A stretch of 64,000 bases of DNA from Escarpia spicata (lineage: Eukaryota; Annelida; Polychaeta; Sabellida; Siboglinidae). Within the stretch, counting starts at the first letter, position 1, and each line of letters starts with the position of its first letter. The notes beneath the pieces are model-generated. The model did not search any database and was not told the origin of the DNA. It was given only the letters and a program-made list of their open reading frames with translations. Position numbers and translations under genes: made by a program. Below, piece after piece: positions 43,684 to 57,050 of the stretch. The DNA lies in contig OZ023206.1 of the NCBI GenBank assembly GCA_963995525.1, positions 21,349,131-21,413,130 of the forward strand. Direction: 5' to 3'.

Positions 43684-44418
43684 TTAGGGCACTAGTTTCC
43701 CTTGTTGTGCCACATTCTTCAACAACACTTTATCTCTGATACCAATGTCAGACTTGGTTATCTTTCGTCGTGCTTCCGCATATTCCTTCATCTTGTTCTT
43801 TGCCGCCCAATCCTTTTGACGGAGTGTTTCATCCATTTCCTCAGCATGGACCTGGGGTAGCTTCATCTTCAACGGTACACCATTCAAAACCGTTGCTGGT
43901 GGTAATCCTGTCGAGGTATGCGGGGTTGCCCTGTAGTTTCTAAGAAACCGGTACAACTCTCGTTTCCAGGGTTTACCTTTTACCTGTGCACATTTGCAGA
44001 CTTTGCCTATGGTTCTCATGAACCTCTCGGCTACACCATTCGCCTCAGGCAAATATGGTGTTACTCTTTGGTGGAGAAAACCTAGGTTGACAGCAAACCT
44101 CTTAAACTCTTCACTTTGGAACGGAGTTCCATTGTCTGTTTTCAGGTTGTCGGGAGTACCTCTTGACGAGAATATCTTCTCGAAGACTGGAATAACTGTC
44201 TGAGCCGACAGGGATCTTATCATTTCGACTTCTGGGAATCTGGAGTACTCATCCATGACAACAAGGAGGTAGTCACCTATAGGTAATGGTCCATAAAAAT
44301 CTGCGGATAGATGAGACCATTTCCTTGACGGAAGATCAGACATGACCAATGGTTCCCTTGGCTTTGGATCATAAGCCGCTTTGCACGCTACACATTCATC
44401 AAGTAGCTTAGCTACCAT
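43684..44418 (-). pseudogene. Gypsy 2 integrase
   Basis: 244 codons. The zinc-module end has CVACK. The DDE triad is D in SADFYGPLP, D in KTDNGTPFQ, E in PEANGVAERF. Then LRNYRATPHTSTGLPPATVL, typical of the K02A2.6-like group. Separated from RT-RNase H by a stop and frame change near 44420. Confidence 0.85.
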
Positions 44419-44422
44419 AGCG

Positions 44423-46345
44423 TCAATTCTGGGAAACCAAACTTTCTCTCTGAGGAGAGCCTTGGTCTTGTTTATCCTTTGATGCCCTTTTGTGGGCCAG
44501 ATGGATTACCCTGTGCTGTAGACTCGCTGGAACCGCAATACGGATTCCTCTCAACACTAATCCATCTCGTGTTACAGTGAGTTCATTTCCAACTCTGCTG
44601 TACGATTGCATCGCTTCAAAGTCCACACCTGGATCTTGTCCATACTTTGTTTCAAGCATGTACCATTTTCCAGTTAACAGAAGATCTTTCAAAGCACTGA
44701 GAGTTGGGTCTGCCAACGTTGCTTCTAAGACTTCTGTACTACTCATTGCTTTTGGGATACTTTCCTCTGTGACGAAGTTCACATACTCTTCTGCCACAAG
44801 TTCTTCTCGAGAACTTCTGTCTGATACTTGCGGATGGCGAGATAAGTAATCCGACGGATTATCTTTACCCTGACGGTCCTCGATAACTGGCTGGTATGGC
44901 AGCAGCCTCATAGCCCATCTTTCTAGTCTCAGGGGCAGCTTGGCGCCGGGATTTCCATACAACGTTACTAACGGCTTGTGGTCAGTTACCACTTTCACTG
45001 GCGCCCCGTAGACATACACATGAACGTATTCGCAGGCCCAGACAACTGCCAGCGCTTCTCTTTCTAGTTGACTCTTGTACCGCTGCTCAACTGGTGTTAG
45101 GGCTCTGCTCCCGTACGCAACTACTTGGGGCTTCTTGTCTTGGTATTGTACTAGCATCGCACCTAGCCCTACAGGGGATGCATCTACAATGATTTCTGTC
45201 TCCTTCTTCATGTCGAAGTAGGCAACGATTGGATACGTACCAAGGACACCCTTCAGCATCTCAAACGAGGACTGTTGTTCAAGCTCCCACTTGAACTCTT
45301 GTTTCCTGCATGTGAGCTTCCGCAGTGGTGCTGTTACTGTCGAGTAATTGGGAATAAACCTTGCGAGGTAGTTTGTCATTTCCAACAAACTCTGCACTTC
45401 TCCCACATCGACAGGCGGCTCCATTTCTAGGAGTGCTTCTACTTTCTTCGGATCTGGTTCGATTCCGTTCTTTGAGAACATCATACCGTAGAATTCCATG
45501 TTTGGCTTTCGAAACTCACATTTGGCAAGATTTGCTGTGAGTCCATTCTCATCGAGCCTCTTCAGCACCTGATCCAAACTCTTGTCAAGTTCGGCATAGG
45601 CTTCCTCGTCGGTTTTGCCCTTACCGAACACAAATATGTCGTCGGACATATTTAAAGAACCGTCAATTCCTTCAATGACACTTTCAACAACATTCTGATA
45701 CACTTCGCCCGCACTCGAAATACCAATATTAAGGCGTTTGTATCGCCACAAACCATCATGAGTGGAGAATGTGGTGATATAGCGAGAATCCTCTGCAAGC
45801 ATCAACTGATGATAGCCTGATCTTAGATCAATCTTGCTGAACACATGCGCATTGTTCAGTTTTTGAACAATGTCATCAACTGTAGGCGACGGGTGTCGCT
45901 CTCTCATGATTGCTTTGTTCGCCTGTCGCATATCGACACAGATACGAACCTCACCGGGCCTTTTGGGTTTCGGTACCACCACTATTGGGAACACCCAGGG
46001 AGTTGGACCCTCTACCCTTTCGATCACATCATTCCTTTTCAACTCAAGCAGTTCCTTTGTAACCTTTTGACGTTCATGAAAAGGGATTCTTCTGTGGCGC
46101 TGAGCAACAGGGGTGATAGCTTCATTGATGTGAAGCTTTACCTCAAAGTTCTTTAACCTACCGATACCCTCAAATACCTTCGGGTATTTCTTCACTTCTG
46201 GACACCCGGTATTTCCGAAATTATGCACCACATGATCTGCAACCTGAATGAGTCCGAGTTTTTGACTCACATTTACACTGAGCAAACATCCATAGTTTCC
46301 TTTCACTACATAGAAAACATCACTAGCAGTTTTCTGACCACACAC
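44423..46345 (-). pseudogene. Gypsy 2 reverse transcriptase and RNase H
   Basis: 640 codons. RT: VPKPKRPGEVRICVDMRQAN, KIDLRSGYHQL, and the catalytic block NMSDDIFVFG (the SDD variant of YxDD, common in this gypsy lineage). RNase H: IIVDASPVGLGAML, LEREALAVVWACEYV, VTDHKPLVTL, NPSDYLSRHP. A conserved PRE-integrase stretch follows. It starts downstream of the protease, which is out of frame. Confidence 0.87.
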
Positions 46346-46840
46346 AATAGTACTATGAAACTTTCCTATGGTTACTATACGTGTACCACCATACGTATTC
46401 AGTTTGTCATGATATGTTTCAAGACGAACACCCTTGAATTTGTTCTGAAACGTACTCTAATCAATTAGACTACACGATGCACCACTATCAGCTGTCATCA
46501 TCACTGAACACTTTTCAAACTCGATTTTGAACTTCGGCGGTTTTGCAACAAGTGCTATTGTTAACACCATGTATACTACTTTCACAAACATCACCCTCAG
46601 TGTTTTCGGAAACATCATTTATACTATTTTCACAACCATCACACTCCGTGCTTTCACCATTTACAGTCCCTAGTGTAAATACGTAATCCTCAACCTCATC
46701 ACTAACTTCACGACCTGATTTCTACACAAACTGTTTGTTTGTGGTACTTTTCTTACCTTTCTTAGGAAAAAAATTAGCAAACTGGTTTCATCCATAACAC
46801 ACAAAACCTGTTTACCAAATGCCGGGCAAGTTTCCTTGCC
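46346..46840 (-). pseudogene. Gypsy 2 protease region, broken
   Basis: The minus strand shows a retropepsin active site, MTADSGASCSLID, near 46460-46500, but stops and frame changes lie on either side, so it joins neither Gag nor RT. Confidence 0.6.
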
Positions 46841-47518
46841 TCATACATGCGGAAAACCTTTCCCACAGTATCTACATTTTGTTACACCCTGTTGTGGTTT
46901 TCTACGTTTCGACTGTCCGAACTTGCGACCGATTGTCTTGGCATCTTGTTGGATGCCTGTTAAGTCTTTTTCAACGTCCAAACTTTGGGCTTGCGCTAGC
47001 TCGTTATTTCGACCCGCTTCGATTATGTCGCCTAGCGTCAACGTATCGTTTGTCAGTCCTTGTTTACCCAGTTTTGAGTCTGTGGTTGTTTGTATCACGT
47101 GTGATTTAATTTCACCGTTAATGTCGTTGAACTCGCAACTGGCCGCTGCCTGGCGGAGACGGGTATGGTAAGCGCCAATTTTTTCGCCACTCTCTTGACG
47201 CATGCGTCTAAACTCGGCACGTTCATACTCACGATAAACCTTCGGCTTGAAGTATGCTGTTACCGCTGTTTTGGCCTGTTTATAAGTTGTCCCTCTGTTC
47301 GGTAGGTTGAACAAAATATCGAATATGCCAACTGCATGCAACAACAGTGCTCTCTTCTGTCCTTCGTCATTTACTGCGATGGCGGACAGATAGTTCTCGA
47401 ACCTGAGTAGCCACTTATCCCATTTGGGGCCTAACGAGGCGTCACTATCGGAAAGTTCGCTTTCAAAAGGCTGTACGCACAGCACATTTAATGACGTTGC
47501 CATGACTGCACCCTGCAC
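46841..47518 (-). pseudogene. Gypsy 2 Gag, C-terminally truncated
   Basis: 225 codons. Capsid-like: WDKWLLRFENYLSAIAV, EYERAEFRRMRQESGEKIGA, YHTRLRQAAASCEF. A zinc knuckle begins (CRYCGKGFPHV) but the frame ends before it is complete. Start ATG at 47518; the second methionine at MATSLNV is also possible. Confidence 0.8.
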
Positions 47519-47743
47519 AAATCTACTCCTTGCAGATAAGTCTACAGTTTACTAGTTGTACACAGTAAACAACCCACTTGATACGAATGTCACATGTTCG
47601 CAGTAGGCGTGTTTCCCGCCTATTTTGCACACGTCACTGTCTGTGGTATGGTTCTCCTGGCTGACAACACGGCCAACGGATCAAAGTTGAACAACACGTT
47701 CATAACGGACTTAACACTAACCGTTTCTTGGTATATGCATTTT

Positions 47744-47895
47744 GCACACGTCTCTGTGCTCTGTGGTAGACGACACTACTCACACACGTCTCTGTGCTCT
47801 GTGGTAGACGACACTGCTCACACACGTCTCTGTGCTCTGTGGTAGACGACACTACTCACACACGTCTCTGTGCCCTGTGGTAGATGACATTAATC
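47744..47895 (-). repeat. 38-bp tandem repeat, four units, in the gypsy 2 leader
   Basis: cacacgtctctgtgctctgt plus ggtagacgacactactca, four copies with few changes, between the 5' LTR and gag. Confidence 0.9.
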
Positions 47896-47974
47896 ACACA
47901 CTTAACTTTTGGTTCTGTTTCGCGCATCTCTCGTCGCCAAATATAAAATAGTGACACGTACATCGGGGCTTCGG

Positions 47975-48084
47975 TGACAGAGCTAACTTCTTTATTCTCG
48001 TAATTACAGGAGAGTTCCAACATGTTTAAATCACTATAAACTATACGACAGGTGGCAGCATCAGACGGTGTTATGTTCATTACA
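47975..48084 (-). repeat. 5' LTR of gypsy 2
   Basis: ggcttcggtgacagagctaac...gttatgttcattaca matches the split left LTR (40996-41018 plus 43158-43254). The inner boundary toward ggcgacgagagat at about 47930 is not certain. Confidence 0.7.
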
Positions 48085-48694
48085 CCAACTTGCATTGTTT
48101 CTAAAGAAAGACGTCAGTAGACGACCCCACGTTAATGTTCGACAACTTCAACAGTACTCTAGTAAGAGAGGCTATACTGCTGATACATATATATTCTGGG
48201 GTGTTTGCTAAGGATGGGTGCAGTACTTGGATGTGTATGTCAATTTTGCACGTTTTAAATGTAGTTGTTTGCAAAACTCTGGATAATACTGAACTGTTTT
48301 TACCAGGTACTTTTGTTGGTTGTGCAGTTTGAACTGACATGTTTCATACAGTATGGACTGTAATCACTAATGTATTTGTGTGGATTTTGAAAGAAATTAA
48401 TCATGTATATTGGAAGGTGTATTATGTCCTGATGTTATGGTTTCTAGATTACGAGGGTTTCACTGTATCATATGAACGCTTGTCATAACAAGATAACATT
48501 TTTGTAAAAAAAATTATTGACACATATATGACCATGTACACACATGCTGAATAATACTAGGCTTGGTAATTGGTATGACAACAATATTTTCAGACAAACA
48601 TGTGTATTAAAACAGGCATATTACGAAGAAGCTGTTTGGTGTAACATAGTTACATGAAACGGTACCTTAATGGTTGGGTTAGTTAACGAAGTCC

Positions 48695-49520
48695 AAACAT
48701 AAGCATAGAAGACAATCAAAAAGGACAAAACGCTATAAGGGAAGTGAGCAAACGGGACTGTATTATTATGGGGGATTTTAGCCATGGTCATATACAATGG
48801 AAATCTCTACAGAGTACGGGGAGTGAGGACCACAAGGTTTTAGTTCGTGTACAAGAAAGTTTCCTTTCTCAACATGTGCTAGAACCAACCAGGGGTGAGA
48901 ATGTGTTAGACATAGTTTCGTTCTCACATAATGAATTAGTTGACAATGTTAAGATATGTGAGCCACTGGGGAGTAGTGATCACAACCAGATACATTTAAC
49001 CATCAAAGTAAAATCAGAAAAGAATACTAAAAAGCAGTACAGGATAAATTTCCACAAAGGAAGATATAAGAACACGAGAAAATATTGAGCAAAGATAGAC
49101 GGGATTAACACACTGAAGAACAAGACAGCAGCAGAATGCTGGAATATCTTAAAGAGTGAAATTAAATGCATCATCGATAAAAAATAAAAAATTTAAACAA
49201 GGCAAACTGTCCAGAAAGAAACACTTATCGAAAGAAACCATTAGAAAAATTAAGTACAAACAAATGATGTGGAAGTCATATAGACGTACTGGAAATAATG
49301 AAGACAACAACATTTATAAAGACTATTTAGGACAATTAATTGTAACCCCGGAAATGGTAGCTAAGAAAATAAGGGCTATGATAGTATGAAGGATAATAAA
49401 TCACCTGGAGTGGATGGGATTTCGCCAAAACTGCTACTGGCAATTGTAGAACAAATTAGCATACCGCTTGCAAAAGTTTTCAGCGTGTCATTAGAAGAGG
49501 GAGTGATACCTTTAGAATGG
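48695..49520 (+). mobile_element. CR1-like LINE copy 3, endonuclease end plus RT start, internally deleted
   Basis: 48744-49088 encodes the C-terminal half of the endonuclease: CIIMGDFSHGHIQW, LGSSDHNQIHLTIKV (catalytic SDH). After a stop it continues as in copy 2 (MMWKSYRRTGNNED). About 300 bp are then missing: aacatttataaag joins directly to actatttaggac near 49320. The RT start, KSPGVDGISPKLLLA, breaks off at 49520, where unrelated sequence begins. Confidence 0.85.
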
Positions 49521-49995
49521 GGTCATTCCATGTCAAATCAATCAATTTTAGGCCATTTTTTTACATCACCCGACTCCAATTTGTATGAAAATTAGCACAG
49601 TTGTTGGCACACACGAGGATATCTAACTAAAAAGTTATAAAAAATCTAGGTCAAGTATTACTGATGATATAGGTCATTGAACTTTAACCCGATTTGCATA
49701 CTGACCGTTACATTAATGCCCATAACTCTCTATATAATATAATTGGAAAGCCAATAAACAGACACACATAGATATTATAAAAGAAAACAATTTGACTTAA
49801 GATACCAAATCAATCCTCCGATATTTTTGATTGTTCGTGTACAGCATCCTATACTATTGCAGAAGTATCCCTGAAAATATTGGGGCAAATAATAATGTTC
49901 AGAGATACATTAAATTGAGTACATCCAGGGATGACAAATTGCACCAGGATGGCACAGGATAACTCAATTCAAAGATATAGTACTCCCTCCGCTGT
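49521..49995. other. Non-coding sequence, possible repeat starting ggtcattccatgtcaaatc
   Basis: Abruptly replaces the CR1 sequence. It looks like an interspersed repeat, but no second copy was found in this window. Confidence 0.3.
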
Positions 49996-49999
49996 ATAA

Positions 50000-51930
<1,931 letters not shown>

Positions 51931-51937
51931 CTTACAG

Positions 51938-52264
51938 ACGCGGATCCACAGGGGGGGGGGGGGGGTAGGCAAAACCTCCAACCCCCCGAAGCTCATAAAA
52001 AAACTTCCACTAGCGCCGGAACAAAATTAATATTGGGTGGACTGAGCCGGAGCTTCAGCACGACTCCGCTGTCAGATCATGACATCGGAAGACGGGGGTG
52101 GGGACTGTTGAATATTATTCGCCGGGGCTTCAGCACTACACCGCTTTCGTGCTCTCGGTCAGGACTTCGGAAGAAGGTCTAATGGGGGCAGGTCCAACTA
52201 GCGCGGCAAAATTCCAAAGTCTAGGGTGGCACGAGCCCCCCAGGCCCCCTGGATATGCCTATGC
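51938..52264. mobile_element. GGCGGATCC-family palindromic repeat, copy 3
   Basis: Left end gcggatccacaggggggg, with an 11- to 14-base G run. Right end gagccccccaggccccctgg, then atatgcctatgcc. The interior has two gacatcggaagacggggg-like boxes. It ends about 110 bases before the orphan gene's ATG. Confidence 0.55.
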
Positions 52265-52373
52265 CTTAGTATGTTTTCATACATTTCCGTTGTTCCACTT
52301 GTACAAGCTCCTATGTCTGTCGCTGCAGCTACGTCGGTATAACGTCACAACGACATAATCTCTAAGTTCTGCC

Positions 52374-53273
52374 ATGTTCGATATGACGAAGATGAGTGAG
52401 GGATCAGCGCCACCAGGCTGCGGAGGTGAGGGCAATGTTGTGGTAGGTGGAGCCGTCGTGGACGGCGGTAGCATTCAACCTGACGTGACCAGTTTACCTC
52501 AACTGAAAAAACGCCGACGACGCGCCAACGGCAAGCGCAAGATACGGCCACCACCGGACGCTTCAGGTACACATACCACAGAGTCTGGAGAGGCCACGGC
52601 ACGTGTAGTCTGACATGTACACGAGTAATCGGAAATAGTCCCCTAGAATATCACTCGTGTTTCTTTGATATTTCTTCTTTATCTTACTCTCCTATTTAGT
52701 AGTCTGTTATGCCTTCTTTAGGCCTATGCTTACTATTTGTTTCCATATTTCTCGATCGTCTGCGATGGTCCATTCTCAACAATTCTAATGCTCTTTCCAT
52801 GTCTCAATTAACTCTATTTGTCATCTTAATGTTTGTCTTCTTCTGCCAACATCTTCTGTTTCCCATTTTTCAACTTGTCCTCATTCCTTTCCTGTGCGTG
52901 TCCTACCCATCTCAGTCTGCTACGAACTACTAAAATTTTCACGTCTTTCTTCAATCTCATATATAGTTCCTTCATCTTCCCTCCATCTTCTCATAGCAGT
53001 GTGTATATTTTTCTGACCCAGTTGTTTCCTGCTGATACATGAAGAAATATATATACGTACGTACATACATACATACATACATACAGACAAACAGACGGAC
53101 GGACGGACGGACGGACGGACAGACATACAGGTAGGAAGGCAGACAGACAGACAGGCTGGCGGGCGGGCGGGCGGGCGGGCGGGCGGGCGGGCGGGCGGGC
53201 GGGCGGGCGGGCGGGCGGGCGGGCGGGCGGGCGGGCGGGCGGGCGGGCACGCGGGCACGCGGGCACGCAGGCA

Positions 53274-53305
<32 letters not shown>

Positions 53306-55767
53306 CAGTGAAGCACTCGTGACACGTCTGGTAAATAGTGTAATGTCATCGCTGCCGTTTTGAAGCGTGGGCAGTTTAGTTCATTCGACGTGGCTCCAGT
53401 TCACTCTACTGCGTAAATGAATGTCTGGAAACAGACAGTGGTGAATATAATGTGGAAGAATCTTCTTCGCGTAGTAACTGTAGCGGGAGTGTATGTTTCG
53501 CACAAAAGTCTAGACGGTGCACCACTGGATACGTCTACACGAGGGTGAAATGTAAAGCGCTGTGAGCAGTCCCAAGGCCCGGGTTCTGTGCTATATAAAA
53601 CATACGTATACCTACTTAACAGTGAACTTGAGTAGCTTCGTCATGGCAGTGTAGGTCTTCATACGGAATTCTTTCGACTATCAACAGTGACACGAAACAC
53701 AATGACACTTTAACTGCGCTTTTTGTAGTTTATTTATTGATGGTATATATATATATATATATATTTATTTACCAATATTCTTTGTGTAGTTCTAATTTAT
53801 TTAAAAAAAATACATTGCACCGACATTATACAACGTACTCTCTTATATAATTAATTTGTTTAATAGTTTTACATTTACCTGTACATTTATGTTTTAAGCT
53901 CACGACCCTAAGGAAGATAAAATGCATATTTTATATGGTTATCGTGAATAAAGAATGATTATTATTATTATTATTATTGTTATTATTATTTCAGTCAACA
54001 AGACGCCATCAGATGGTGGTGTTCATCTGCCTCCCATAGCGCCGAGTACATTGGCCAGGGAAGAACGCATCCATAACTACCTTCAGGCGAAGTCGACCCC
54101 TTCCTCCAGCGAGCCGGCCAACCCGACAACACAACGCAAGTCATTCATCGTCAACCTAGGCATCCTTATGGGCCATGATCCGTGGCCGAACACCTCGCAG
54201 ACACAGGAAGGCGACGGCGACGAAGACTGCAGCCATATCTCTCCAGGAGATACTATAATGCCCGCATCGCCGGGCACCCGGAGGGATGCGACTGGCACAC
54301 ACGCCGTGAAACAATGGGACACGTTGACGCCGCGAAAGATGGTCGGCATCGAAGCCGCTGCACAGAGGAAGACCCGGCACGGTCGGTCAAAACAGCACTC
54401 GCTCCTTCGCCGTCTCCTGCCCGCGCGCCTCTCGTCCGTTCTCCTCTCGCCGGCAGTTGTCAACGTGGCGCGAGACGTCGGCGATACGCTGCTCGGGTCA
54501 TGTGACGTGAGATGTCTGCAGGCGGGGAGAGCGCGGGAGAAGCTCTACCGTCTCTCCTGCTACTGGATGTGTCGCTTCGGCGACAGCTGGCAGATGGCGC
54601 GCGACATGTGCCGCCACCTGACGGTGATGTACGACGACAGCCGGGAATGGCGTGAGCTGCGTATGTTGACCACGCTGGCTGACCGCGACATGGACAGCGA
54701 GGCGCCGGCTGGAGCGAGAGAGCGATACTTCTGGCGCGTCTACGGCCCGCGAATTTGGAATCTCGCCGAACAGCTCGACCGGACAGTCAGTTACCTAGAC
54801 AGGTGGGTGTTGCCGCTCCTACACTAAACGAGTCTTATTGCGCCAAACGTCGTTTTTGGTTATTAGACAGTGTCAACAAGCACCCCGATCTCTATTCCCT
54901 TTCCTATCCCGATCGCTTCACATGTTCGGTTCGATTGTTGGACAATCGATCCGAGCATGTCAGTTCGATTGCCAAACAATTGAATCGAGCACGAGACGCG
55001 ATCGGGATAAGAAAGGGAGTAGAGATCGAGGCGCTTGCAGACACTCTCTATTGTTAAATGTGAAGGAAAAGCAGTGCTTTCCGATGACAACAACGATGTG
55101 GTGTCGACTTAAATATGTACAACGTTATACTGTTTTCGAACCTGGTGCACATTTACGAATCAGATTTGTATTAAAAAGATGGACGATATAAGAACACAAC
55201 GTTAACAAAAACAGTATCGAGAATCAACAAAAGGTTATATATTCTTATCCCAGATGCCACGCCGAAGGACGCCAACCGATGGATCTTCCTTTTACCACGG
55301 ATGCCCCGGATGCCGAATTCGACGACAGCATAGGTAGTGAAGGCTCCGACGGTAACAGGGGTGAATATGCCGGCATAGGGGCCGGCGAGGACGACAGTGG
55401 CAAGGCCTGCGCCTGGAGGAAAACTCGGTCGCCGAATGTCCCTCGGCTGCTACCAATCGCGCGAGGACGAAACCCGAAGAGACTTGGTCAAGACGACCCT
55501 CCACTCGGGCCGCTCACTAGAAAGGCCACACTGCACACAGCTAACACGTGCCGCTGCACCCGCGTCGAACTACCGCCAGCGGTGAGGTCGCTCAAACGGA
55601 AGTACGTGTCGAAAGTGTTTCGGTGCCAGACTCCACTTCCGCCGCGATGCACGCCGGATGATGATTACGCGTTTCAGATTTACGGTACTACGACGCCGCT
55701 GATAAACACAATCAATTTGCCTAGCGTCTCTCGCTGCGTTCTCCTCCCCAGATCGTTCCTCCGGTAG
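52374..55767 (+). CDS. Orphan three-exon gene, 504 aa
   Basis: Exons 52374-52566 (193 nt), 53995-54802 (808 nt) and 55254-55767 (514 nt), joined in phases 1 and 2, total 1515 nt. Exon 1 ends with a strongly basic block, KKRRRRANGKRK, likely a nuclear localisation signal. Exon 2 begins with a disordered, Pro/Ser/Thr-rich segment. It then holds a probably folded helical region (LLPARLSSVLLSPAVVNVAR ... YFWRVYGPRIWNLAEQLDR). Exon 3 has an acidic stretch and a basic C-terminal part with several cysteines. No family recognised. Exons are far more GC-rich than their surroundings, which supports coding. The first ATG has G at -3; ATGs at codons 4 and 7 are alternatives. Confidence 0.65.
53094..53305. 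repeat. (GGAC)n / (GGGC)n / (GCAC)n compound microsatellite
   Basis: Tetranucleotide runs drift from acat/gacg to a (GGGC) run at about 53157-53247, then gcac and (CA)n, inside intron 1 of the orphan gene. The minus strand gives artificial poly-(PPAR) ORFs. Confidence 0.95.
53360..53605 (+). mobile_element. SINE copy 3
   Basis: Shares the core gttcattc...ccagttcactc...aatgaatg with copies at 20656 and 29161 and has the 3' end aagcgctgtgagcagtccc ... tgctatataaa. The tRNA-like head is missing or degraded. Confidence 0.6.
53890..53993 (+). mobile_element. LINE/SINE 3' tail forming the acceptor of orphan-gene exon 2
   Basis: gtgaataaagaatg is followed by (ATT)n to the tttcag at 53990-53994. 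AATAAA plus (ATT)n is a standard retroposon 3' end. Confidence 0.55.
54869..55045. mobile_element. Palindromic MITE in intron 2 of the orphan gene
   Basis: Inverted ends of about 45 bp: agtgtcaacaagcaccccga ... tatcccgatcgc at the left, gcgatcgggata ... gcgcttgcagacact at the right, with inner gttcgattgttggacaatcg repeats. 177 bp, non-coding. A half copy lies at 36345-36450. Confidence 0.7.
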
Positions 55768-57050
55768 CATTTTGCGTGGTTTTGGTTTCAGCCTGCCTCA
55801 GTCACCCAGGCTGTGCACGTGAGTTTTTGTCGAACAGACGGACAACCAGGGTGATCGATACTAGGGTGGGTAAGAGTGTCGTTCATGTATTGAGTCAGTA
55901 TGTCGTTATTTGTTCAAAATATGGTTCAAATGCTGACATGTCACACATTATGACTGAACAAACATAACTCTATTTTATAATATTCCCCAGCTATTCCCTA
56001 GTATCTCATTTTTATGTAATATTTCTCTTGACATTTTTTGTCAAATTGAATACGTTGTCTAAAGATATACATTTAAAAACTGTTGTCTCACAGGGATCGA
56101 TTCTAGATAATTCTGCTCATTACAAAACTATAAATCAATGATTTTTAAGCGCTAATCTTTAACTTCGTAATATCAGGTGATGTTCCAAGTATAGAGACAT
56201 GGTTAAAACTAAATAAATTGTTATAAACATGTTAACAAAACGAAATATACTATTATTCAAATCTTATATAAACGCGTACAAGCACTAACGTTAATGTTTG
56301 ACGGTGTAAACAATATGTAACAGTTCAACATTTCTTTTCGGGGCCTTTCATTCAGCGCATATAAAACTGGAATGAACATTGATAAAGTATAGCGGATGGG
56401 AGATCTAGAATAATTGATGTAATATAAAAATGCGTCGCAATTTAGTGTAAACATTACGCTTTATAATTCATTGCTGTTATACCTACACAAACTACTGGCG
56501 AACTATTTCGGGTTACAGGTGTAACATGATACATAGATTACCACAAAATGTAAGAACAATATCTGAAAGCAAATAAAGCTCACACATAACCAATATTTAA
56601 TAGTTTCCTGATTTTAATGATTGAAAAATCTGACTTAAAATGCATATAATACATGTTATTATACATTCACATTCAGAACATTACCTTCATACTTACAAAA
56701 TTGGCCGATATAAAATAGCATAAACATATACAACTATTTTATACATAAGCACTACGAAATATACACATTTAGAACATAACACCGATTTGCAAAACAATGT
56801 ATCAACTCTAATCTACCGCATATTGTGCTATGAACAATACTCCTGACATCGAAAAAGATAACATAATTACATAGAGCCTACAATGAGTTGTACGTTATGG
56901 TAACAAATATTGCTCAAGACTATCAATATGGTCTACACTGGCATAGTCATAAACAGCTACATGTGTACACATAGTATTAACTCTACACCATTCCAGCTGC
57001 GCACACTAAAATAACCGCATTGTTGCAGACATAGACCAAGCATTACACTA
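55768..57050. other. AT-rich intergenic sequence
   Basis: No genes or clear repeats seen. Confidence 0.45.
56572..56577 (+). promoter_or_regulatory. AATAAA, possible distal polyadenylation signal of the orphan gene
   Basis: The first clear hexamer I noted downstream, about 800 bases after the stop, in gcaaataaagctc. The distance makes it uncertain. Confidence 0.25.

Larger units (their letters stand above)
40944..48084 (-). mobile_element. Ty3/gypsy retrotransposon 2, defective, with nested CR1
   Basis: Oriented right to left. The LTR outer edge ends cattaca (48084), so the sense LTR begins TGTAATG; the inner copy of that edge is at 43254, next to a polypurine tract (sense AGTTTGGGGAGA). 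The left LTR is split by CR1 copy 2 (gaactaact before, cttctttattctcg after). The far left boundary is blurred by (AT)n/(GT)n sequence. Gag, RT-RNase H and integrase lie in separate frames. A protease active site, ADSGASCSL, is recognisable near 46460-46500 but stands in a stop-ridden segment. Confidence 0.82.

Noticed and set aside
52920..53349. Proline/arginine repeat proteins on the minus strand
   Set aside because: Translation of the (GGGC)n compound microsatellite, with no conserved start or flanking coding signal.
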